Below are positions 42,668-51,394 of a DNA stretch of 64,000 nt, in pieces. Source of the DNA: Pseudarthrobacter sp. BIM B-2242 (GTDB lineage: Bacteria > Actinomycetota > Actinomycetes > Actinomycetales > Micrococcaceae); the NCBI RefSeq assembly GCF_014764445.1, contig NZ_CP061721.1:124001-188000 (forward strand). The letters are read 5' to 3'. The position numbers and the translations under genes are program-made. A model generated the notes under the pieces. It did no database searches. It saw nothing but the letters and a program-made list of their open reading frames with translations, and was not told the origin of the DNA. The first letter of the stretch is position 1. Each line of letters opens with the position of its first letter.

Positions 42668-43406
42668 TCCGCCGGGCTGCTTCTTTGACTGAGCTTCCAA
42701 CCTGGTCGGGAGCGAGCTGGGCGCTGGGATAAACGACGGCGATGGCGGCGGGCTGGAGTCCCTGCGTGGGTTTGAGCGGGACGGCCACGCCTGTGACCCC
42801 CGGCAGGACTTCGTGGTGGCTGACGGCGAATCCCGCTTCGCGGACGGAAGCTACTTCCGCGCGGCGGGGCTGGTCTGGAGAAATCGCCTCCCACTGCGAA
42901 TCGTCCAGGATCGCCTGGATGGCCAGCCCCGGCGCCCCCACGTTCAGCGCGTGACGGGTGCCGGGCCGCTGGACCACCGCGGCCCGGCTGTGCCGCGGTT
43001 CCACGCTGGTCAGCGTGGTGCAGTCCCCGCGGTCCAGCACCACCAGGAAGGCGGTGGCACCGAGCTCGTTGGCGAGGGATGTCAGCTCAGGGAGTGCTGC
43101 CGTCTGCAGGTCGCGGGCAACACCGCGGGCCAACGTTGCCAGGCCGGTGCCCAGGACGATGCCCCCGGAGCTGTCCCTGGCGACGAGCCCATGGTCTTCA
43201 AGGGTGCGCAGGATTCTGTACGCAATCGAACGGTGCACGCCCATCCGGGCTGAAATTTCCCCGATGCTGAGCGCCGTCGTTTCCTCGCTCAGGATTTCAA
43301 GCATTCTGATGCCGCGGGACAGCGTCTGCGAATGGGCCGGTGCCGCCTTCCCGCCCGGAAGTGCTGCGTCTGCCATTGCGCCCTGCCCCTGTCCTTGCCC
43401 GGTCAT
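42648..43406 (-). CDS. IclR-family regulator of the monooxygenase
   Basis: A 252-residue IclR protein. The winged helix lies at about 28-90 (TLSRGIRMLEILSEETTALS, GEISARMGVHRSIAYRILRT), and the effector domain at 100-250 (LTSLANELGATAFLVVLDRG, PGTRHALNVGAPGLAIQAI, GVTGVAVPLKPTQGLQPAA). ATG 43406 or an internal ATG ten codons later could start it. It is convergent with, and overlaps, the hydroxylase gene at 40733-42667. The two TTCTNATATAGAA palindromes upstream of that gene are the probable target. Inducer would be the aromatic substrate (inference). Confidence 0.85.
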   Translation of the reverse strand: MTGQGQGQGAMADAALPGGKAAPAHSQTLSRGIRMLEILSEETTALSIGEISARMGVHRSIAYRILRTLEDHGLVARDSSGGIVLGTGLATLARGVARDLQTAALPELTSLANELGATAFLVVLDRGDCTTLTSVEPRHSRAAVVQRPGTRHALNVGAPGLAIQAILDDSQWEAISPDQPRRAEVASVREAGFAVSHHEVLPGVTGVAVPLKPTQGLQPAAIAVVYPSAQLAPDQVGSSVKEAARRISEQLH

Positions 43407-43519
43407 CCTGCCGTTGTCCAGGGCGTATGCTCGGTGGAGCAGGCCAGGACCGGCAGTCCCATATTAGAACATGCTTTGCGGTTATCGAACGAGCTGCGGC
43501 AGGCGCCATCCGTGAACGC

Positions 43520-44737
43520 CTACGCGTTCAGCAACTGCCCCTCGCGCAGGACCATGACCCGGCGGAAGTCCCGGTCCACCGCCACGACGTCGGCGCGCAT
43601 CCCTGCGCGGAGGCTGCCAATGTCCTTTCGGCCGATGATCGCGGCCGGCACCGCGGTGGCGGACCGGACGGCGGCGGCCGGGTCCACGCCGGCTGCAATC
43701 GTTCGCCGCACAACGTCGAGCAGGGTGGCCGTCCCGCCCGCCAGGGATCCGTTGCTCCGGAGCCGCGCCACGGCGCCGCTGACGGAAACGGACTGGGGGC
43801 CCAGCTCGTAATCGCCGTCAGGCAGTCCGGTGGCGGCCATCGAATCTGTCACCAGGAGCACGTTTTTGGCCCCCACCAGGTCGAACACCATCCGGGTGGT
43901 CTCAGGGTCAAGGTGCACGCCGTCGGCAATGAGCTCGACGGCGGCCGTTCCGGATCCTGCCAGCCGGAGGCAGGCGGCGACCGGGCCGGGGCTGCGGTGG
44001 TGCAGCGGAGGCATCCCGTTAAACAGGTGCGTGACCGTGGGGCGTGACACTGTGTCCAGTCCGGACGCCGCGAGCAGTTCCGCCGCCTCGGTGAGGGCGG
44101 CCGCCGTCGTCCGCGCATCCGCATCGGTGTGTCCCAGCGACGGCGTGACGCCGCGTTCGGCGAGCATCCGCACCACGGCGTCCGCACCGGGCAGTTCCGG
44201 GGCGAAGGTCATGGTGCGCAGGTATCCGCCGGCCGCGTCGATCAGCTCGCCGAGCAGGCCGACGTCGGGGTCGCGCAGGAACCGGGGGTCCTGCGCGCCG
44301 CAGCGTGCGTGGGACAGGAAGGGGCCCTCAGAGTGAATGCCCGCGATGAGCCCCTCGTTTGCCAGCTGCCGGAGTGTTTCCAGGCCCCGCAGCAGATCCG
44401 TCCGGTCAGCGGTCACAAGGCTGGCCAGGAGCGTGGTGGTGCCGCTGCGGTGCAGGAAGTCCACAGCGGTCCGAGCGGCCTGGCTGTCGCCGGTGGGGAA
44501 GTCGCCGCCGGCAGCGCCGTGGCAGTGGAGGTCAACAAGGCCGGGCAGGATCATGCTGCCCGGCGGCAGACCGAGTTCCTCGAGGTCAGAGAGGGCGGCG
44601 TCCAGCCCGGCGCGCGGTCCCACATACGCAATGCGTCCGCCCGCAACCGCTACGACGGCGTTGTCCATGGACAGTCCGTCTGTCAGGACCGTGCCCGCCA
44701 GCAGGTAGCTGCCGGGGTTCGCAGCCTGTGGTGTCAC
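43520..44737 (-). CDS. nagA: N-acetylglucosamine-6-phosphate deacetylase
   Basis: A 405-residue amidohydrolase removing acetate from GlcNAc-6-phosphate. Motifs are GLVDLHCHGAAGGDFPTGD, the metal Glu in IHSEGPFLSHARCGAQ, metal His in SLGHTDADA and VTHLFNGMPPLHHRSPG, and the catalytic Asp in LLVTDSMAATGLPDG. It starts at GTG 44737, sharing GTGA with the nanE stop, with GGAGG seven bases upstream; the open frame to 44827 is upstream read-through. Last gene of the nan operon. Its product, glucosamine 6-phosphate, is the substrate of NagB encoded at 33125-33892. Confidence 0.93.
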   Translation of the reverse strand: MTPQAANPGSYLLAGTVLTDGLSMDNAVVAVAGGRIAYVGPRAGLDAALSDLEELGLPPGSMILPGLVDLHCHGAAGGDFPTGDSQAARTAVDFLHRSGTTTLLASLVTADRTDLLRGLETLRQLANEGLIAGIHSEGPFLSHARCGAQDPRFLRDPDVGLLGELIDAAGGYLRTMTFAPELPGADAVVRMLAERGVTPSLGHTDADARTTAAALTEAAELLAASGLDTVSRPTVTHLFNGMPPLHHRSPGPVAACLRLAGSGTAAVELIADGVHLDPETTRMVFDLVGAKNVLLVTDSMAATGLPDGDYELGPQSVSVSGAVARLRSNGSLAGGTATLLDVVRRTIAAGVDPAAAVRSATAVPAAIIGRKDIGSLRAGMRADVVAVDRDFRRVMVLREGQLLNA

Positions 44738-45417
44738 GTCAAGGCCTCCGCGAACCAGCCGGTGATGGTGGCCGGATGCGTGATGGCTGTTCCGACGACG
44801 ACGGCGAAGGCGCCCGCATCGAGGCACTGCCTGGCTTGCGCGGGGGTGTGGAGGCGGCCTTCGGCAATGAGCGGCGCACTAAACCCCGCTGCGGCGATCT
44901 GCTCGATCAATTCGAGGTCCGGGCCGTCGGTCTTGGGGCGCTCGCCGGTGTAGCCGGACAACGTGGTGCCGATCAGGTCAGCCCCGGCCTCGACGGCGGC
45001 AGCGGCGTCGTCGAAGGAGCCGCAGTCCGCCATGACCAGAGCGTGCGATTCGGCGTGGATCCCGGCAACGGTCTGCGCCGGGGTCAGCCCGTCGGGACGC
45101 CGGCGGCGGGTGCCGTCGATCGCCACCACGTGTGCGCCGGCGTTCGCCACGGCCAGGGCGTGCCGAAGGGTGGGGGTGATGAAGACGCCGTCGTGCCCGT
45201 CCTTCCACAGCCCGATGACGGGAACCTCGACGGCGGTCCGTGTGAACTGCACGTCGGCCAGCCCCTGGACGCGGATCGCCGCAGCCCCGCCAATAACGGC
45301 CGATGCGGCCATCTGTCCCGTGGTGCGGGGATCGCGCAGAGGCTCGCCCGGGTACGCCTGGCAGGAAACGATGAGCTGCCCGCGGAGTGCTTCGAGGGCT
45401 TCGGGGGTCAGGATCAC
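44734..45417 (-). CDS. nanE: N-acetylmannosamine-6-phosphate 2-epimerase
   Basis: A 227-residue TIM-barrel epimerase converting ManNAc-6-P to GlcNAc-6-P. Characteristic segments are LIVSCQAYPGEPLRDP, GGAAAIRVQGLADVQF, PVIGLWKDGHDGVFITPT, MADCGSFDDAAAAVEAGADL, GTTLSGYTG, and the phosphate-binding LIAEGRLHTPAQARQCLDAG and FAVVVGTAITHP. GTG 45417 with AGAGGAA upstream fits the family N-terminus; the much longer frame to 46038 covers the kinase gene and is not real. It overlaps nagA (GTGA) and follows the ROK kinase by 28 bases. This strongly marks the operon as a sialic acid pathway. Confidence 0.92.
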   Translation of the reverse strand: MILTPEALEALRGQLIVSCQAYPGEPLRDPRTTGQMAASAVIGGAAAIRVQGLADVQFTRTAVEVPVIGLWKDGHDGVFITPTLRHALAVANAGAHVVAIDGTRRRRPDGLTPAQTVAGIHAESHALVMADCGSFDDAAAAVEAGADLIGTTLSGYTGERPKTDGPDLELIEQIAAAGFSAPLIAEGRLHTPAQARQCLDAGAFAVVVGTAITHPATITGWFAEALT

Positions 45418-45445
45418 GGTGAATTCCTCTGGATACGGGAGTGGA

Positions 45446-46393
45446 TTAGGAGTCTGTGGTGAGGACCAGCCGCGCGGCGCCCACAATGGCGGCTGCGTTG
45501 CCGAGTTTAGCGGGGAGAACGGGAAGTCCGGCCAAAGCGGGCAGGAGTTCGGCTCGGAGGGCGCGTTCCATCGGGCGCCACCAGGGGGCCCCGGCGTCGG
45601 CCAGTCCGCCGGACACCACCACCACTTCCGGGTCCAGGATATTGGCGAGGCCGCCCACAGCCTGGCCGGCCGCGGCGGCGCCCCTGCCCACGGCCTGGAT
45701 AGCGATTGCATCGCCGTGTCCGGCGTGGCCGAACACGGCCCGCGCGTCGGCTGCAGGTGACGCGCCGCCGAGTCGCAGGTATGCCTCCCGGATAGCGGGA
45801 CCGGAGGCGATGGCCTCAACATGCCCGGTTCCGCCGCAGACGCAGGGAACAGCTTCGCCATCGTGGAACGCGTACGGCGACGCAAAGTGGCCCACGTGCC
45901 CGCCAACGTACCGGTGCCCCAGGACCGGCTGCCCGTCGAGCACAAAACTGCCGCCGACGCCGGTGCCGAAGGCCACCAGGAGCGAACTTGCCGTCCCCGC
46001 GGCGGCCCCGTTCCAGGCCTCGCCGGTTGCATGAGCATGGACGTCGTTCACCGCCCGCACGGCCGCCGGATCCAAACCGAGCCGCGACGCCAAGCCAGCC
46101 GTCAGCTCCGTTCCGGCCCACCCAAGGATCGCATCAGTCGCCGAAACCACCACGCCGCGCCCGGCATCAATCACACCGGCAGAACCAACACCGACCCCCG
46201 CCACCTCCAGGCCCTCTGCTTGAGCCTTGGACATGAGCGAAGAAACCAGCGCCGCCGTAGCATCCAAAATGGCGTCCCCGCCGTCCCGGTTCAGCGTCGG
46301 AATGGTCTCCGAAAACAGGACCGTCCCGTCCCCGGAAACAACCCCGGCAGCAGTCTTAGTGCCCCCAAGGTCAACACCGATCGCGTACGTCAT
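45446..46393 (-). CDS. nanK: ROK-family kinase, probable N-acetylmannosamine kinase
   Basis: A 315-residue ROK sugar kinase. The ATP-binding AIGVDLGGTKTAAGVVS is at residues about 4-20, the sugar/catalytic region contains VRAVNDVHAHATGEAWNGAA, and LLVAFGTGVGGSFVLDG follows. The zinc-binding stretch GHVGHFASP and CVCGGTGHVEAIASGPAI has the His and Cys ligands of ROK kinases. ATG 46393 has GAGGAAG five bases upstream. Lying between nanA and nanE, it most likely phosphorylates ManNAc; ROK sequence alone cannot exclude glucose or GlcNAc. Confidence 0.88.
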   Translation of the reverse strand: MTYAIGVDLGGTKTAAGVVSGDGTVLFSETIPTLNRDGGDAILDATAALVSSLMSKAQAEGLEVAGVGVGSAGVIDAGRGVVVSATDAILGWAGTELTAGLASRLGLDPAAVRAVNDVHAHATGEAWNGAAAGTASSLLVAFGTGVGGSFVLDGQPVLGHRYVGGHVGHFASPYAFHDGEAVPCVCGGTGHVEAIASGPAIREAYLRLGGASPAADARAVFGHAGHGDAIAIQAVGRGAAAAGQAVGGLANILDPEVVVVSGGLADAGAPWWRPMERALRAELLPALAGLPVLPAKLGNAAAIVGAARLVLTTDS

Positions 46394-46427
46394 TTTCTTC
46401 CTCACAGTGCCAACCCAACGCGGCTGA

Positions 46428-47345
46428 CTAGACGAGCCCGTTGCGTTCCAGGATGCCGCGGATTGCTGACGTTTCGTCGTCGTTCAGGGAAAGCATCGGC
46501 ACGCTCATGGTGTTGGACTCGATGATGCCCATGACCTGGAGGGCGGTCTTGAAGGCGCCGAGTCCTGCCGCGCCGCCGGAGACGCGGCCGTTGGGGGTGT
46601 AGACGATCTCGAAGAGGTCGGCGAGGCGGTCCTGTTCGCGGGCCGCGCCTGCCCAGTCGCCGGCCTGGGCGGCGTCGAAGAGGCGCCGGTAGCCGGCCGG
46701 GTCCACGTTGCCGAGGCCCGGGACAACGCCCTGGGCGCCGCCGAGAAGGGCGCCGTCCACAACTACTTCGTGGCCGGTGAAGATGTCGAAGTTGGGGATG
46801 TCCTTAGCAGCCAGGACCAGCTGGCGGAAGGAGACGTCGTCGCCGGAGGAGTCCTTGACGCCGGCGATCACGCCGTCGCGGCCCAGCCGGACCAGGAGGT
46901 CGGTGGGGAGCTTGAAGTGGGTGCGGACCGGGACGTCGTAGGCGAAGATCGGGGTGTCGACGGCGGCGTGAATGGTGCGGAAGTGGGTTTCGGTTTCCGC
47001 GGCGTTGCCGATGGCGTAGTACATGGAGGTGACCACGATGGCGTCGGCGCCAAGGTCCACCACCTTGCGCGCCTCTTCGATCACGCGGTTGGTGGTCTGC
47101 TCGTTGGCGCCCACGATCAGCGGCACCGCACCCGCGTTGGCGGCGGCGATGGTGCTGACCACCAGTTCACGCTCGGCGTTGGTCATGTAGGGGACCTCGG
47201 CGGAGGAGCCCAGGACGAACAGCCCGGCCACCCCGCCGTCGAGCAGGTGCTTGGTGACGTTGGTCAGCGACGCCGTGTCGATGCTGCCGTCGGCGTGGCG
47301 GGGGGTGACGACGGGCGGGATGACGCCCTGGAACTGGGTAGACAC
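46428..47345 (-). CDS. nanA: DapA-superfamily lyase, probable N-acetylneuraminate lyase
   Basis: A 305-residue TIM-barrel class I aldolase. Landmarks: GVIPPVVTPRHADGSID, GLFVLGSSAEVPYMTNAERE, the conserved Tyr in IFAYDVPVRTHFK, and the Schiff-base Lys in VIAGVKDSSGDDVSF. The phosphate-free GSSAE variant of the GTTGE motif differs from DapA. Set in an operon with nanK, nanE, nagA and a sialic-acid-type transporter, it most probably cleaves N-acetylneuraminate to ManNAc and pyruvate. The sequence is not the closest to enterobacterial NanA, so another 2-keto-3-deoxy sugar acid is a minor alternative. Confidence 0.85.
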   Translation of the reverse strand: MSTQFQGVIPPVVTPRHADGSIDTASLTNVTKHLLDGGVAGLFVLGSSAEVPYMTNAERELVVSTIAAANAGAVPLIVGANEQTTNRVIEEARKVVDLGADAIVVTSMYYAIGNAAETETHFRTIHAAVDTPIFAYDVPVRTHFKLPTDLLVRLGRDGVIAGVKDSSGDDVSFRQLVLAAKDIPNFDIFTGHEVVVDGALLGGAQGVVPGLGNVDPAGYRRLFDAAQAGDWAGAAREQDRLADLFEIVYTPNGRVSGGAAGLGAFKTALQVMGIIESNTMSVPMLSLNDDETSAIRGILERNGLV

Positions 47346-47382
47346 AGAATTCTCCGTTGGTTGGTACTGATAAAGGGAAGTG

Positions 47383-48189
47383 TTAGATATGGAGCAGGCT
47401 TGGGGCGGCGCCCAGGAGCTTCTTGGTGTAGTCGTTGGTGGGGCTGTCGAAGACCTGTGCGGCGGTGCCCTGTTCGACGATTTTGCCGAAGTACATCACG
47501 CAGATGCGGTCGGAGACGTACCGGACGGTCTGGATATCGTGCGAGATGAACACCATGCCGAGGTTCAGCTGGGTTTTCAGGTCGGACAGCAGGTTCAGCA
47601 CCTGCGCGCGCACCGAAACGTCCAGGGCCGACGTCGGCTCGTCCGCCACGATGATGTCCGGATCCAGCGCCAGGGCGCGAGCGATCGCCACACGCTGGCG
47701 CTGGCCGCCGGAAACCTGCGACGGCGTGACCTCGGCCGCGGACTGCGGCAGGCCTACGAGTGCCAACAGTTCCTTGACCTTGGCCGCGCGGGTTGCCGCG
47801 GTGCCGATGCCGTGGATCTGCAGCGGGTCGGTGAGGATGTCCTGGACTGTCATGCGCGGGTTCAGGGCCGTGGACGGGTCCTGAAAAACCACGGACACGG
47901 AGCGGCCGAATTCCTTGCGCATGTGTGCGTTCCGTTTGATGGCGGGCTTGCCGTGGAAGAGCACGTCGCCCGACGTCGGGGTCTGCAGCCCCACAAGCAC
48001 TGCCGCGAGCGTGGACTTGCCGCAGCCGGACTCACCCACGATGCCCACGGTCTCGCCGCGGCTGATGCTGAAGTCGACGCCGTCGACCGCTTTGACGATG
48101 TTGGGGCGGAACAGCCCGCCGCCACGCGCGTGGTGGTAGACCTTCACGTCCTTGAGCTCGATGACCGGCTTGCCGGTTGATTCACTCAC
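47383..48189 (-). CDS. ABC transporter ATPase (OppF/DppF type; SatD-like)
   Basis: A 268-residue ATPase of the peptide/opine/nickel family. Walker A is [16 protein letters not shown], the signature is [15 protein letters not shown], and Walker B is DIIVADEPTSALD, followed by the switch His in FISHDIQTVRYV. An N-terminal YHHARGGGLFRPNIVKAVDG and the C-terminal SPTNDYTKKLLGA are the standard OppF ends. It overlaps the fused permease-ATPase gene by four bases. It would pair with the ATPase half of that fusion to drive sialic acid import; the substrate is inferred from the operon. Confidence 0.88.
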   Translation of the reverse strand: MSESTGKPVIELKDVKVYHHARGGGLFRPNIVKAVDGVDFSISRGETVGIVGESGCGKSTLAAVLVGLQTPTSGDVLFHGKPAIKRNAHMRKEFGRSVSVVFQDPSTALNPRMTVQDILTDPLQIHGIGTAATRAAKVKELLALVGLPQSAAEVTPSQVSGGQRQRVAIARALALDPDIIVADEPTSALDVSVRAQVLNLLSDLKTQLNLGMVFISHDIQTVRYVSDRICVMYFGKIVEQGTAAQVFDSPTNDYTKKLLGAAPSLLHI

Positions 48190-50321
48190 TTTGCATCCTC
48201 CTTCAAATGGCTCGCCCAGAAGTGGTCGGCATCCCCGCCCTGTGCGGACGAAACCGCGGTGAGGACCAGCTGCTGGTTGGGATCGGCGTCGGCACGCAGT
48301 GAACGGGCGGCGAAGCGGTCGCCCGGGGCGAAGTCGCGCGGGGACGGGACGGTGCCGGGGATCTGGTGCAGCCGGACGGCGTCGGCCTCGATGGAGAGGA
48401 CAGCGCCGAGCAGGCCGCGCGTGTATTCGTGCCTGGGGTTCTGCAGCAGCTCGGAAGCCTGCGCGGATTCGACCACCTGGCCGGCGTACATCACCGTGAT
48501 GCGGTGGGCCAGGGAGGCCACCAGGGCAAGGTCGTGGCTGACGAACACCATGGCGAAGCCGAGCTGCTCACGCAGTTCGTTGAGCAGGTCCACAACCTGC
48601 TTCTGGACGGTGACGTCCAGGGCGGTGGTGGGCTCATCGGCGACGACGATCTTCGGCGAGCGGGACAGGGCCATGGCGATCAGGACACGCTGGCGCTGCC
48701 CGCCGGAGAGCTCGTGCGGGTAGCTGGCGAGTGTCCGGACCGGATCAAGCTTGACCAGTTCCAGCAGCTCCGCCGGGGTCTTCCGGCCGCCGCGCTTGGT
48801 CAGCTGCGCCATCTGGTCCTTGATCTTCATGGACGGGTTCAGGGAGCTCAGGGCGTCCTGGTAGACCATGGCGATCTGCTCGCCGCGCAGGCCCTCGTAG
48901 GCCTTGACGCTGCTGTGCTTCGTGGCCGGATCGAGGAGTTCCTTGCCGTCGAACCTGATGGACCCGGTGACCACAGCGGTCTTGGGCAGCAGGCCCATGA
49001 CCGCGAGGGACGTGATGGACTTGCCGCAGCCGGATTCGCCCACCAGGCCCATGGTTTCGCCTTCGCGGACGGTGAAGGAGACGTTATCCACGATCGCGGT
49101 GTCGCCGAAGCGGCCGGGGAAGCGGATGGACAGATTCCTGACCTCCAGGACGTTGCGGGCATCCGCCGGGACCTGGGGGAGGCGGTCGGTGCGCTTGGCC
49201 TCGATGGCTGCGAGCAGTTCCAGTTCCCTGTCCAGCAGCAGGTGCGGGTTGGCCGTCGCCAGCTTCGGATCGGAGAGGATGGCGGACTCGGTGTAGCGCT
49301 CCTCGGTGAGGACGTCGCCGTAGGCGGCGCGGACGCCGTCGAGCTCGTGCTCCTCCACCACCGAGGGCTGGGCAACCGAGGTGGCCACCTCAGTGTCAAC
49401 GGCGGCACCCACCGCAGCGCCGGACACGGCGGCTGCGGTGCCGTCGTCGTCCTTCACAACGGGTGCCTTGCGCAGCTTCGGGTTCACCATGGCATCGGTG
49501 AGGCCCTCGGCGAGGATGTTCAGGGACAGCACGGTGAGCAGGATGGTGAGGCCGGCGAAGGTGGTGGCCCACCAGCCGCCGGACAGGACCAGGTTGCGGC
49601 CGTAGGAGATCACGTTGCCCCAGGACGGTGCGGGGTCCTGGACGCCGGCGCCCAGGAAGGACAGCGAGGCTTCGAGGATGATGGCGTCGGCCACCATCAC
49701 GGTGGCGAACACCAGCACCGGGGCGGCGGTGTTGCGGACGATGTGCTTGAGCAGGATGTAGAAGCGGCCGGCACCGATCACGCGCTCGGCACGGACGTAG
49801 TCTTCGCCGTACTGGGAGAGCACATTGGCGCGGACCACGCGGGCCAGCTGCGGCGTGTAGATGATGGCAATCGCGATGATGATGGTCGGAACCGAGTTGC
49901 CGAACGCGGCCAGCAGCACCGCGGCCAGGGCGATGCCCGGGAACGCCATCAGGATGTCCATCAGGCGCATGATCAGTTCGTTCACGGCCTTGCTGGAGGT
50001 CGCGGCCAGGGAGCCCAGGAGGGCACCTGCCAGGATGGCGAGGAGGACGGCGCCGAGGCCGATCATCAGCGAGGACTGCGCGCCGAAGAGGATGCGGGAG
50101 AAGATATCGCGGCCCAGGCGGTCGGTGCCGAAGAAGTGCTCGGCGCCGGGCGGGGTGGCCGGGATGAAGGTTTCCAGCGGATCGTGCGGGGCGATAACCG
50201 GGGCGAACACGGCCGCGAGCACAATCGTGATGAGGAAGAGGAGGGCGATGCGGGAGCCCCACGGGAGGGCCTTGAAGCGGATGCCCGGGGCACTCAGCCG
50301 TTCAGCAAGCTTGCTGCGCAT
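48186..50321 (-). CDS. Fused ABC permease-ATPase (DppC-DppD; SatC-like)
   Basis: A 711-residue fusion. Residues about 1-290 are a DppC-type permease ([75 protein letters not shown]). A hydrophilic linker of about 90 residues follows. From about 390 there is a DppD-type ATPase ([63 protein letters not shown]) with the oligopeptide-family C-terminal domain. The Sat sialic acid transporter of Haemophilus ducreyi and the related corynebacterial system are, as I recall, built the same way, which supports sialic acid as the cargo. Stop and start overlap the ATPase gene by four bases. Confidence 0.9.
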   Translation of the reverse strand: MRSKLAERLSAPGIRFKALPWGSRIALLFLITIVLAAVFAPVIAPHDPLETFIPATPPGAEHFFGTDRLGRDIFSRILFGAQSSLMIGLGAVLLAILAGALLGSLAATSSKAVNELIMRLMDILMAFPGIALAAVLLAAFGNSVPTIIIAIAIIYTPQLARVVRANVLSQYGEDYVRAERVIGAGRFYILLKHIVRNTAAPVLVFATVMVADAIILEASLSFLGAGVQDPAPSWGNVISYGRNLVLSGGWWATTFAGLTILLTVLSLNILAEGLTDAMVNPKLRKAPVVKDDDGTAAAVSGAAVGAAVDTEVATSVAQPSVVEEHELDGVRAAYGDVLTEERYTESAILSDPKLATANPHLLLDRELELLAAIEAKRTDRLPQVPADARNVLEVRNLSIRFPGRFGDTAIVDNVSFTVREGETMGLVGESGCGKSITSLAVMGLLPKTAVVTGSIRFDGKELLDPATKHSSVKAYEGLRGEQIAMVYQDALSSLNPSMKIKDQMAQLTKRGGRKTPAELLELVKLDPVRTLASYPHELSGGQRQRVLIAMALSRSPKIVVADEPTTALDVTVQKQVVDLLNELREQLGFAMVFVSHDLALVASLAHRITVMYAGQVVESAQASELLQNPRHEYTRGLLGAVLSIEADAVRLHQIPGTVPSPRDFAPGDRFAARSLRADADPNQQLVLTAVSSAQGGDADHFWASHLKEDAK

Positions 50322-50324
50322 GAG

Positions 50325-51281
50325 CTATACCGTCCTGATTCGGGGGTTGATGAGCAAGTACAGGAGGTCCACCACGATGTTCACCAGAACGAAGGTGACG
50401 GAGATGGTGAGCACCACGCCCTGGACCAGGTTGACGTCCAGGTTGGTGATGCCGTTGAGGATCAGCTGGCCCATGCCGGGCAGGGCGAAGATCATTTCAA
50501 TCACGACGGCGCCGCCGAGCAGGTAGCCCACGCGCAGTCCCAGCACGGTCACCGGAGTCACCAGTGCGTTGCGGAGGACGTTCTTGGAAACGACCTCGCG
50601 GTAGGGGACGCCGTTGCCGATGGCGGTGCGGACGTAGTCCCGGTCCAGTTCCTCCACCATCGAGGTGCGGACCACGCGGATCAGCGAGGCCGAGACAGGG
50701 ATGCCGAGCGCGAGGGCGGGGAGTGCCATGGAGTTCAGCCAGCCGCCGAAGCCGGATTCCGGCGTCGCGATGCCGCCCGAGGGGAACATCGGGCTGGCGC
50801 CCAGGGCGAACCACTGGATCAGCAGGATGCCCAGCCAGAATGACGGCGTGGCGATCGCGGCGATCGAGAAGACCCGGACCAGCTGGTCCTGCCACTTGTC
50901 GCGGTAGAGGGCGCCGAGGATGCCGAACGTCAGGGACAGGACGATGGCGATGAGGACGCCGAGGAAGGTCAGCTGGAGCGTCAGGGGGAACGCGGAGCCG
51001 ATCATCGAGGCCACTGATTTGGCCGGCGGGGTGGTGACGCCGAGGTCGAACTGCAGCAGCTTGCCGAGGAAGCTGACGTACTGGAGGACCAGCGGATCGT
51101 TAAGGCCGTTCTCCTGGCGGTACTGCTCTTTCGCCTCTTCTGAGGCGCCATCGCCGAGCGCGGAGCTGGCCTGGTCGCCCGGGGCGGCTTGCAGGACGAG
51201 GAAGACGAGCAGTGTGATGCCCAGGATCATCAATGGCAGTGCTGCGAGTCTGCGGCCGAGCAGACGCAATATCGTGACCAA
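50325..51281 (-). CDS. ABC transporter permease (DppB type; SatB-like)
   Basis: A 318-residue permease with about six helices. The N-terminus is ILRLLGRRLAALPLMILGIT, and the EAA loop region reads RDYVRTAIGNGVPYREVVSK, followed by VLGLRVGYLLGGAVVIEMIF and PGMGQLILNGI. The start is TTG 51281, six bases after GGAGAA; a longer frame to 51380 lacks a ribosome site and has no family similarity. The gene follows the binding protein by about 110 bases and precedes the fused permease-ATPase by three bases. It should form the membrane channel with the permease half of that fusion. Confidence 0.88.
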   Translation of the reverse strand: MVTILRLLGRRLAALPLMILGITLLVFLVLQAAPGDQASSALGDGASEEAKEQYRQENGLNDPLVLQYVSFLGKLLQFDLGVTTPPAKSVASMIGSAFPLTLQLTFLGVLIAIVLSLTFGILGALYRDKWQDQLVRVFSIAAIATPSFWLGILLIQWFALGASPMFPSGGIATPESGFGGWLNSMALPALALGIPVSASLIRVVRTSMVEELDRDYVRTAIGNGVPYREVVSKNVLRNALVTPVTVLGLRVGYLLGGAVVIEMIFALPGMGQLILNGITNLDVNLVQGVVLTISVTFVLVNIVVDLLYLLINPRIRTV

Positions 51282-51394
51282 TTTGTTCTCCGGTGTGTTG
51301 GGGTGCTGCAGTTCAAAATGGTGCGAGGCCTGCTCGGCGCTGTTCCCCGGGGGATGAGGGGCGCAGGGCAGGCCTCGCAACGGAAGGGGGCTGC

